Shown in pieces: positions 1 through 12,000 of a stretch of DNA of 20,106 bases. Below the pieces are notes generated by a model. It saw nothing but the letters and a program-made list of their open reading frames with translations, had not been told where the DNA came from and made no database searches. The position numbers were made by a program, and so were the translations under genes. The DNA is taken from NCBI GenBank assembly GCA_030141605.1, contig JAQGDQ010000859.1, positions 67,038-87,143 of the forward strand. The letters are read 5' to 3'. The stretch's first letter is position 1; each line of letters starts with the position of its first letter. This DNA comes from Tubiluchus corallicola (Eukaryota; Priapulida; Priapulimorpha; Priapulimorphida; Tubiluchidae).

Positions 1-139
1 CACAGTGCTTCCCTACATTCCCTAGCTGTGAACGTACTGAAGTGCTTTCCGTTTTTCACAAAACCCAAATTGGGCCTTGCATTATGCAAAAAACCGGCCT
101 TGTAACATTAGGTTGCATCATTTTTTACTGGCCCATTTT

Positions 140-3100
140 TTAATTAATTGCTAATGAAACAGTACAATATACCTGAACGCCGCCACTGACGGTGAATAAA
201 TTAGTCACATCAGAACGAGGATGACCGATGAATTCAGTGGTGGTGGCGATGGTGAGGGGGTTGGTCGGCGCATACGGATGGTGCGCAAAGTCCAGGTTGT
301 TATTGGCATTGAATCCGTTTTGTTGCGACATGTCCAGAACACCAATCTAAAAATGCAACAATTTAAAGATTACCAAAACTATCATGTAAGATTCTTACCA
401 GCTGAGTGGTGACGGTATTTGGTCGATTACAGAATTAAGCAAAGTTGGGTTTGGCCCGTAATTGGACATGTGACCACAGTGAAGACTTCGTCTTGGGAAG
501 TTTTGACTTGATTTGCTGTCACCTCCGCGGACAATGCGGACAAGATTTCTTGGAAGGTTTTTGTACCGTCTCAATTAAATGAAATCTTAATGTTTATTAC
601 AGAGATTTCATTATAGACAAATGGTTTTAAATGGCATTTTTAAGTGTAATGCTAGATATTGTCATTTCTGTCTTTTTATTGTTTTGATTTTCAGTTTAAT
701 AATTTTGTGTATCAAGTATTGTAAATATGTAAGTAATTATATCTGTAAATATTACTAAAGTACTAAAGTGATTGCATTGCGCCAATGCACTTTTTATATG
801 AACAAAATAATAAACAAATAAATAAAATAAAATTGTCTCAGCTTAAATTACTTTCAATAATCGTCTAGGCTTCATAAACACGAACAGTACTAGAAAGAGT
901 ACCACAAAAGTTCCAATCCACTGACCAGGATAGGGATAGACGGTGAGACATCTTTAACAAACAACGAGAATGTGCCTAGCTTGTCACTCTGCCTGTCTTT
1001 CTTCCCTCAATCAGACACTCAGTCAAGACTGAAAAGGCCTAGGAAGCCAGTTAGAAAATCCAGTATTAAGAGGCCCCCAATATAAACGGGATTCGAACCC
1101 AGAGCACTTGAGTCGAGAGCCAAGTGTCGTGGTCAGTCGATAACAACAGTGGCTTCCTAACATTAACAGGCTCTACATTTAAATTACACATGATATAACA
1201 CGTACGAATCATACCTGTGATGTTCTGACATGATATGGAAACACTTTGTTGACAGATACTGGACTAGTCAAAATCTGAAACAAATAAAAATTCTAATAAT
1301 AACAAACACTGTTTACGTAGTACATTAAACTATTAGGTAGCTTAATCAAATAACATAATGTAGGAAGTTTTTAAAAATTAAAAACCGTTGCAACAGAAGA
1401 TCAGAAATATCTGCATTTTTCCTGGTTTTTGGGGCAAAAAGTATTGAAGTGCTATTTCACATCCACCCTACGTTGTGATGGTTCGATCCATTATGAAGCC
1501 ACTGTGTATCAACATTGCACACCAAATATAAAACTGCTGAGAAGCAATGGCCTCGTCCTTTTATCAGGCAGACAGACAGGTGTATGTACCACCTAAGCAC
1601 CTGTTCCATAGTCAATCTATTATGGAAAACACAAGAGGTGCTACTGGAAAGACTTTTTACATTAATTCCTCTGTTTTGACGTTCATCTTGTATTCTGGAA
1701 AACACTGGCTGAAACACAATTTCTATATGACTCAACAGTCCAGCATTGAGCCACAACCTCTTGTCCTCTGGGAAGCCTGGATTTCAACTGACCAGGGGCA
1801 AGCTGCTACCGGTCCTTGGTAGGCGAGGTCATACTAATGTTACAGTATTATCCATGAATCAATTACATAATCTTTGTTTTCCTACCATCAGAATTTTCAC
1901 AACAGTGAATTCTGTTATACAGTAAATACCAGGAATATACTAGTAATAAGTAGTAACACTAGTAATAGTATATTAGTAATAAATAATTGGATATTTTTAA
2001 TGAATGAATATAATTTATATCAGACATTAATTAGAGAAAAAATAAATTTTACCAAAAAGAAGCTGTGACCAGCAAACGCGACGCTTCGTTCAATACCGTT
2101 AACGACCTTTTCCCGGACCCAGTTATCAATCTTATAGTTAGCTATAATGATCATCATTGGTACCGCAACAAACCTGTTGGCAATATCAAACATTAGTATT
2201 AAGAAATGTAAATGACTGATAAAAAGTTTTACCAAAACAGGATTTGAACCCACGGCTTTGCGTGAACACAATCGCACTTCTAACATATTTTACTTTCTTC
2301 ATAATTAAACAACAGCAATATAAATGGAATGTGATTTTTTATTTCAAGATTACAGAATATAAGAACTGTTGCAGTTTTGAAATCCGTGTTTGCCGAGAAA
2401 AATGTGAAATGTTCAAGCAGTGGTTAGCATAATTCATGTATCTGGTACGGCATGACTTTGTTTTTGTTTGTTTGTTTTATTTCTTTGCTTGTTTTGACTG
2501 TTTGTTTTTTAAACATTCACTATTGCTTTCTATAAATTAGATGTTTAATTTTCTAAAGACATCCTGTTTTTTTTTGAGATTAGATGAGATACCATAAATT
2601 CGACATTGATAACAACAGAATGAGATTAATACAAAAACTGCCTAGGGAGCCATAATATTACAAGTTTTATGATGACAATAATGACTGTTGTACATAAATT
2701 CGAATCTAAAACACAAATTCTTTACTAAAAAATTATTTTCTATTCACTACAATCTTACTTGCTCTATTAAGAACATCAACATGAGCACATTAACTATAAT
2801 TTTGTATTTCAATTCACATTCATATTTGTAACTGTATGACTACCCACTGACCAATGGTCAGGTGAGGGTGGTTTGCATTAAAAAACATAAACAACTTACC
2901 AAGCTGTATAGACACAGAAGAATAGCATGAAGAATGGCCACTTTTCTGGATAATGTTTTACAGTAAAGAATATTGCATAACAAAACCACAGCCAACCGAT
3001 GATCCGTAGTATTATCAATGCATAACCGGCTGGACTTTCGTAAATGTAGAGCACTCGGGCTGGATCAAATAACTGAAAATGAACAATGACATGCTAAGAG

Positions 3101-6100
3101 TTTCGCCGAGTATAGCGCATTGCAGATTTTGATTGGATCATATAGGGTTAAGTCGTAAACTAACAGAAATTTTAGAGCTGCAGTCTAGAGAAAGAAAGGC
3201 TTTCGTTTATTTTGCCAAACACTCGGGCAGAGAAAATAATTTGCTTTCTAGTCCAAAATCAAGTAACAATAAAGTTATGGTTCACTTTACGCTAAGCACT
3301 AGAGGCAGCACAGCTCTCTCCACTATGCCTCTTCTCTCTCTGAACTCTGCCTCCCCCTACCTGAACTGTTTTTGTACCAGCTACTACACATTATTAGGCT
3401 TAGGAAGTAAATACAAAAAAAACATGGTCCAGGTAGCGATGCTTCTCGACATTAAGGACCTGGAGAAGTGGAAATAAGGAAATGCCTTAGAGAAAAGTGA
3501 TCAATAACTGACTCTCTTGGCGCACACTCCATTGTCTTCCGAGACAGAAGGATGCCAACAATCGCTATCGTTAACATCCCTAGCAGAATATAAAGCTTTG
3601 TTCTAAGATGATCAATGAGATGGAGTATGGATTAGATTAGATTAGATTTAGATTTATATTAGATTAGCATTAGATTGTTAGATTTGCATTAAACTTGTCC
3701 AAGCTACATGCTATTGAACTGTGAAGGGTAAAAACCTACCACAGCTTCAGAAATAAAAATGACGATGTAACACACAGCGTACAGCGTCATAAATATGGCG
3801 AGTTTGATAGAACTGGCTTGCCGTAACCGTCCTCGCGTTATCGTGTAACCCTTTGCCATCAATATGAGGATGAGTTGAAATGTTAGTGTACTGGCGCTGT
3901 CCATAATTCGACCTAAAGCAAAATGCTTACAATAATAAAATAAAACTTTGAACAAGGTGGTGGAATATTAGTGTGGCAAAATACCAGTATGATAGAATAT
4001 CAGTGTGGTAGAATACCAGTGTGGCAGACTACCAGTGTGGTATAATATCAGTGCAATAGAATATCAGTGTGGTGGATGCAGTGGAATATCATTGTGGTAG
4101 AATATCAGTGTGGTGGAATACCAGTGACGTGGACTATCAGTGGGGCAGAATATCAGTGTGGTAGAATATCAGTGTGATGGAATACCAGTGTGGTGGAATA
4201 TCAGTGCAATAGAATATCAGTGTGGTGGATGCAGTGGAATATCATTGTGGTAGAATATCAGTGAGGTGGAATACTAGTGGTGTGGAATATCAGTGGGGTG
4301 GAATACCAGTGGGAGAATATCAGTGGGGTGGAATATCAGTGGGGTGGAATACCAGTGAGGTGGAATATCAGTGGGGTGGAATACCAGTGGGGGGAATATC
4401 AGTGGGGTGGAACATCAGTGGGGTGGAATACCAGTGAGGTGGAATATCAGTGGGGTGGAATATCAGTGAGGTGGAATACCAGTGGTGTGGAATATCAGTG
4501 TGGTGGAATACCAGTGAGGTGGAATACCAGTGAGGTGGAAAATCAGTGGGGGGAATATTAGTCTGGTGGAATACCAGTGGGGTGGAATATCAGTGGGGTG
4601 GAATACCAGTGAGGTGGAATATCAGTGGGGTGGAATATCAATGAGGTGGAATACAAGTGGGTTGGAATACCAGTGAGGTGGAATACCAGTGAAGTGGAAT
4701 ACCAGTGTGGTGGAATATCAGTACAGTGGAATACCATTGTGGTGCTATTAATGGCATGGTAAAAATGGTACACGTGTTATTTTGATGCACTTGATTTCTA
4801 TATTAAGACTAGAATGAGCTCAGTAGGAAGCAGATTTCTGGTGCCGAAACTGAACAGTCTTAAACTTATTAGTCTGGTCCTTTTGATTAAAAAACTTAAA
4901 ACATGCGCTACACTATTGTTAATAATAACTATAGATAATAGCACCGAAGTGATCACATCAACCACTGCAGCAATGTCGACCATTTGTTCTCACCCTGATA
5001 ACTGTTGTATAGACATGCTATATAACTTCATGGTGATAACGATGCCACAAATGATTCCAATCCATAAAAGATATTGTGAATTAAAGATTAGCTTACCAAA
5101 CAATTCCGAACCTTTAGACCCGATGCCATCCTGCATGTAGATGGCATTAGCGATGACGGCAAAAAACAACGCAACAACTTCGCAAGCTAACGCTACAATG
5201 AACAAACGGTACGTCGTGTGAAACAGCTGACGTTGCTTCAGCAGCACTGGAAAAAGACAGAATAGAAGATTAACTTATTTATATATGAGCTTAACATACA
5301 AATTAGCTTTAAAAATACAACGTAATGCCAACAGGTAGAACTAGTGAGGTCAGCGAAAGAAAAAACAACGAATAAAATGAAAATCAAATAGTAACTGCTG
5401 ATTAAACAATTATGATATGCAATTAATAAAAAAGTGATAACTTTCTAAAGAAACCCATTTTTTACTTTCGGGACTTTTTATCACTTGTTTTTGATCGTTA
5501 AAAAAGTTTAGCACATTATGGGTGAAGTGAACAACCGAGTGGTGATGGTAAGTGCCTAGCAACTAAAGTTATGCTAAAATCCAGTATTGTTAGCCATTAG
5601 ATGGCTCTTTCAGAAGATCTAAGCTTGAAGAAAAAATGCTAGCAAATAATTCTTTGAGTTGAGCTCTTCTGTGATCTATTATCCCTTCTATGAGCTATTA
5701 TCATCAGAGTTTGAAAATACAGTTTCTCGTAATTGCAACACTAGTTTTTAGGAAAGAGGCAGGTAAGGAGTTATAAAATTAATTTTTAGTAATTTCCTGA
5801 TGACTTGAAGCTAGAATATTAAAGCCCAAATACACTTAGTGTTAGTGTTCTTGTGAAAAGCAAAAAATTGATATTTGTCACAATTTTCGATGCATTCGAC
5901 TCAGAAGCATCACAGTGTTGTTTTAACAATGACAGCTTACGGTCGGTTTTGATTTGCAAGCACACATTTTCAGATTTGAAACTCAAACTGAAACTTGAAA
6001 GGCAATGTAAAAAAACGTACCGCCAAATATAATGCTGATGCTAACCAATATCACAAAAAGTGTTAAAAAAGCAATATCAGTCTCCAGTATTTCTGAAAGT

Positions 6101-8970
6101 AAAAAATACCAAAGATTATGTTCGTCTGAAAAACAAAAACATGTTTTATATAAAAAATACCATTATACATCATTATCTTCAAAGAGAAATGTTTTAACTA
6201 AACTAAAATAAAATATTAATACATGTATAATAATTGATATGTAATCCAAGATGGCCACCAAGCTGATTTTGAAAAAATGAAAAGATAATTTTTAGGTTAA
6301 GGCAGATCATTGACTTTCCACATATGTCTTAGGTGTTTAATGTCCAAAAATTTTGAACGAAACTTATGATCAGTACTAGACTACATATACAATATGTTCA
6401 AAGAGAATTGTTTTAACTAAGGTAAAATAAAATATTAATACATGTATACATGAAAATATACATGACAATTGATATGTAATAAAATGTCAATTTTTTAAAG
6501 AAATTGCGACTACCAACACATACTAATAGTTTTTATTTGATTGCAAAAGGTAATAAAGCCTAGCAAATGGTTCTAAGACAGGGTTGGATTCATGAAATTT
6601 TTACTTACTAAACTCGTCGGCTGAGAAATGGTATGTCCATCTGTTAGATCGGTGACCATTTGTCATCAGAATTTTGTAGTCTAAATATAGACCCTAGAAT
6701 AAATAAATACTTATATCTGTGTAATACGCTATCATTTTAACAGCTATTACAGATAAATTACACACTTATCAGTTTTTGGTGCTGCATACTAATATTATTA
6801 ACATACGCAGTTCATGATAAGCAATTAAACAAATACAGAAAACTCACTTTCGTTGAATTGCAATTTGACACGGCAATAAACCACCACCGTTCCCGTGCCG
6901 ACCGAAAGCTGCGACCACCGGAACATTTTATCCACAGTTTACCGTCTGAAAGTAAATATCCCGTCTTTACCAGAATGAGTAAAATTTCAATATCAGTTAC
7001 ATATCTTGCCTGAGTGCAGCTGGACAAAATACAAGATTATTTGCTAGCTTTTATTACCAACTATCAGAATGTTAACACATAATACACTAACTGATGATAC
7101 ACTAACGTATAGTTTACTATATGCCTTTAAAGTGTTTCATCAAATTAGCAAATCAATAAATATTGGCAGAAAGTATGGAGATAAAAAGCAAGAAAGCATA
7201 ATTGATCCGTTTGTCTTTTTATGGTAGGAAAACAGGCTTAAGAAACATACAGGCTGCTATAAAGCTCTGATTAGAAACAGATATTTCCTAGACACACTGT
7301 ATCAAATTGTAGACAAAAACTTCAGTTGTTACACTAAATTATGCTGAATATTATTTTGCGTATCAAATAAAAATTGGTTTTAAAAAGGTAAAGGTGCACA
7401 AATGTTCCTGAACAAAGACAAAACTTATAGTATAAACAAAATTTTTTGTATTACTTTTCGTAAGTCACGTGTTTAAATCAAAATGATCTGTTTTAACTAA
7501 TTCATAAACCTAATGAATAACTTACGTACTATTCATTACTGTAGTAAAAATTAAAAGTAGCAAAGTTTTGAGCAAAGCTAATGTTAAATCTGTACATTAG
7601 CATTAAAATAATCCCAAAATCTAATATCTCTGTGCAGTTTGTACACTGGTTAAAACTCTGTTAAGAGACTAACACAACTGAAGTGAATCAAACTGAACTG
7701 ACTAGAAGTGAATAGAGCAAAACTTGTCTGCAGAAAAAGAAGACTGGTTTATTCCTGCCGACAATATCGGCAAGATATTAAGGTTTCAAACCTGTGAACT
7801 CTCATGCTTTAGGCATGTGTCGCATGCACTTTTTACATGTGCACACGCATCAGATTTCAGTTTTAACAAGTTCTGCAAATTACCTGGCTTCTTTTGCCGT
7901 CAGTACCAACCACAACACAATTAGTAGTACTATTCTCAATAATACAGTAGTGTTCATGAGTCTCACAATAAAGGGTATTACATGTATTGAAAATTAAGCA
8001 CTTTAGGATGTTATTGAGCTTCTTTCATGAAAGAACATTTATTATATATAAAGCACAATGAACTGCAATAACAGCATAAGAAAGCTCAGTAGTACCCAAA
8101 ATCAGCTTAATTTTTTGCTGTCGTAATTTTTTTGGTAATTTGATATTGATTCCCAGAAAGCAAAACTTTTTCGGGCATGGGCATAATTTGCTCCGTTGGA
8201 CCCGCTAGATGATCTCCGGGCTTTCTACGTTTCACACTCATTTTTATGTCAAATGGTTGGCAGATCTGGTTACAGTGACAATGTACAAAGTTTACAACCA
8301 AGTACGTAGACACTTTGTGAATTTTATACCTAGTAATAATTTTTTTACAAAATATATTTCCATTAGTTTAGTACTCTGTCAGTAAAAAGGTTTCTGGGTT
8401 ATTCGGCGAATTCGTGATATTTACTGATTTGTCACTAGCATGATATATATTTGATGCATAATTTAGCATAGTACGACAAAGATAAACACATCATGTTAAT
8501 TGATTTATTAATAATAAATATAACGCATTTGGTGGCCAGTTGCTCTCCATAGAATATTGATAAAAATGGCTTGGCACATGCTTGCGCAGCTACCAACACA
8601 ACAAAAAATGAGATCTGTGTAAATTAATGCATCGGTTTAATTACAAACGAGATTACAAAAATTAAGAAACAGATCATGAAAAACAGCACTCCTTTATCAA
8701 ATGTTAAAGCTATAAATGTGTTTAGAAACTTAAAAATAAGTAAGATAGTAAGTAAGCAGGTAAGTAAGTAAGAAATGAAAAACAAGCAAGCAAAGAAGCA
8801 AGTAAGCAAAGTAAGTAAGTAATGCATAACAAGCAAGTAAGGAAGCAAGTAAGCAAGTAAGCAAAGTAAGTAAGTAAATACGTAACAAGCAAGTAAGTAA
8901 GTAAGTAATGCGTAACAAGCAAGCAAGAAAGCAAGTAAGTAAGTAATGCGTAACAAGTAAGCAAGCAAGC

Positions 8971-9005
<35 letters not shown>

Positions 9006-12000
9006 GAAGTAAATACATAAGCAAGCAAAACCATTATTTTTAATTTTTCTTTCGAATGATACTGTATGTGTCTGGTTATCAGCCTGTGTCATGTTGTTTC
9101 CCTTTAACAAAATATTCAAAATATTGGTAGTCTGATGTTAGGCTGATAAAGAGCGAGTATCTTCAGCAAGTTCAATGACAGAAAATTAATGAACAGACAT
9201 GGGACAAAGCTTGCCTTCAATAAGCTCACTCACAATAAGCCCACACAATATTATTAAGGCAATCTTATATTTTCAAACGGTACTTATTATTGGCAAGCTC
9301 CTCATATCGTGTAATATTTTGTACAATAATTATATAAATGTATGATATAATATAAATAGCACAAATGATGTATATCATTACAAGCAAGATATTTGTAAAA
9401 CAATATTAACCCTTTCACTACGCAGTTGCTTTTTAACTGGACTGCATTGGCTTTTGCACATTTGACTTTCTGTGGCACATTACTAAAACAGCCATTTTTT
9501 ATTAAACACTAATAATGAATATTGCTTTCATTTGTACACGTGCACACACATATATGCGCACACATGCATGCAGTCATGCAAGCACGCACGCATGTGCACT
9601 CTCACATAAATAAGCACGTATTTATAAATAGAAACCAGTTTTCACAAAGTTCATAATGCCAATGCATAGTATGTAATAATTTCATAAGAAATACAGAACA
9701 GACGACTAAACATACGTTTCACCAACCATCAAGATGTGATTTTACATGAGAATGTACCATACAGTACAGTATTGTGGAATGCACCTGGCTTCAAATGTTG
9801 ACTGGATAGTTTACAGCATTACTGTGAAGCAACCGCAATCCCACGGCTGTTAAACTTTTCTACAATGTTTCTGCATGGCCACAGCAGTGAAATAAAACTT
9901 TACCCGAGTGACTGTACTTAGTGCTGAGCTCAGGTGGCAGTGTACTGGCTTCCGTGGTGAAAGAGTTAATATGTCAATGTTTACCTTCGGCTAGCTCACT
10001 ACAACCAGCGTAAGAATAACTTGATGTCAGATTGATGAACTGTCCATTTTCTTGTTTCAATAACGATTCTTTCATTTCACACGTCTGTAAACACAAACTC
10101 ACTTTCATGTTAATCGTATCTATAATGCAGTAACAGGGGAAATACGAATATTGTTTTTTTTGCTAAATTTTACAATAGAATAATTTGTGATATACATTGT
10201 GTTACAATGCACAATACCACTATAATGCAAGCTCATGCATTAAAGCATAACAATATATTAAATACGTATTCCTGTAAAAAATGGAGATGAATTTGGCGCT
10301 GAAAAACACTTTGTGACGCAATGTTTTGCGCATGTCTTTCATATCTAAAAGAATTTAGTGGTTCAAAATATTACGTTATATCTTTTTTGACTGGATAATG
10401 GAATCAAAAATTGTTGCAGCAACGTGGTCGGGTTTCGGCAAAGTTAGTAGTAGTTAAATAATAATATTACAGCCATTAAAACAAATTTACAAATTTATTT
10501 GAAAAGACTTTAGAAAATGCATTCTTACCTTATCAGGTTTGTAGGCTGATGGCCATTGATTTGCTTCATCATAATACAGCAATATTTTCTGAATTTTGTA
10601 TTCCTATAACAGATCCATGTAATACAATTAAAACAAGTAAAGTAAAATAAAATAAAATAAAATAAAATAAAATAAAATAAAATAAAATAAAATAAAATAA
10701 AATAAAATAAAATAAAATAAAATAAAATAAAATAAAATAAAATAAAATAAAATAAAATAAAATAAAATAAAATAAAATAAAGTAAAATAAAATAAAATAA
10801 AATAAAATAAAATAAAATAAAGTAAAATAAAATAAAATAAAATAAAATAAAATAAAATAAAATAAAATAAAATAAAATAAAATAAAATAAAATAAAATAA
10901 AATAAAATAAAATAAAATAAAGTAAAGTAAAGTAAAGCAAAGCAAAGTAAAGTAAAGTAAAGTAAAGTAAAGTAAAGTAAAATAAAGTAAAGTAAAGGGA
11001 AATGAAGTAAAGTAAAGTAAAGTAAAATAAAGTAAAGTAAAGGGAAATGAAGTAAAGTAAAGTAAAGGGAAATGAAGTAAAGTAAAGTAAAGTAAAGTAA
11101 AGTAAAGTAAAGTAAAGTAAAGTAAAGTAAAGTAAAGTAAAGTAAAGTAAAGTAAAGTAAAGTAAAGTAAAGTAAAGTAAAGTAAAGTAAAGTAAAGTAA
11201 AGTAAAGAAAAAGTAAAGTAAAGTAAAGTAAAGTAAAGTAAAGTAAAGTAAAGTAAAGTAAAGTAAAGTAAAGTAAAGTAAAGTAAAGTAAAGTAAAGTA
11301 AAGTAAAGTAAAGTAAAGTAAAGTAAACTAAAGTAAAGTAAAGTAAAGTAAAGTAAAGTGAAGCAAAGTAAAGTAAACTAAAGTAAAGCAAAATATTGAT
11401 GCAACAAGCCCTCAATTATTGAAACTGAATTTAACTGAAACTAAGAAAAATCTCAGGTTAAGCCTGGGTTTGAACCTAAGTCCTATGGATACAAAGGTCA
11501 CATTACGTTGCAGATTAGCATGTAAACGTAAATAACAACCTATAAATAAAATGAGTGTATAAGAAGCCGACAAAGTGAAATTTACATAATCAGATCAGGT
11601 TACATAAATGCGGCCTAGAATGAGAAATAACAGCTATGTACATGGCAAAGCACTTCAAACACTTTAATCGTTTTATATACATGCAAAACTTTAGTGGTTA
11701 GACGGTATCTATTCTTTTATATTACTTGCAGCATATCGTTACAAATACTACATGGTAATTTTCACTTTCAATATCAGTAGGCATGGTTGCTATAATGCTA
11801 GGTCAGCTATCAATTAACTATATAAATAAAGACAGTTTGTCTACGAGCACCGTTGATATTTGTACAAGGTTCAATGAATGGAGAGCATGTCATTACATAA
11901 GCCCAATGGCTGTTGCCAAGCTGCTTTACTTTCGCTTGTGGATGTCAATACAGAATTTTTGGAACAGGGAAAATTACTTTCTTTCATGAGCTTAATGTAG

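Noticed and set aside
1457-1822. Overlapping 99- and 91-codon frames on opposite strands in intron 11
   Set aside because: No family motif and opposite-strand overlap. A repeat-derived segment is more likely than a gene.
3133-3477. 114-codon plus-strand frame in intron 9
   Set aside because: Starts at TTG and has no recognisable motif or splice context, and it is antisense to the well-supported gene.
4222-4773. VEYQWGGIPV-type repeat proteins on both strands
   Set aside because: Caused by a 15-bp minisatellite whose period is a multiple of 3. It lies inside intron 8.
5097-5246. Separate small membrane-protein gene, from the single open frame ending at 4990
   Set aside because: The frame is an exon of the multi-exon gene: splice sites at 5246 and 5097 join in phase with neighbouring exons and complete family motifs.
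8624-9119. Three overlapping LLTYLL-rich minus frames that look like hydrophobic membrane proteins
   Set aside because: Translation of a GTAA/GCAA tetranucleotide array in all three frames. No start context, exon structure or non-repeat domain.
10525-11415. Long minus-strand frames (296, 123 and 105 codons) of YFTLLYFTL / YFILFYFIL repeats
   Set aside because: Pure read-through of a pentanucleotide array: a 15-bp supercycle without stops keeps all three frames open. Only the 75-bp exon 3 at its downstream end is real.
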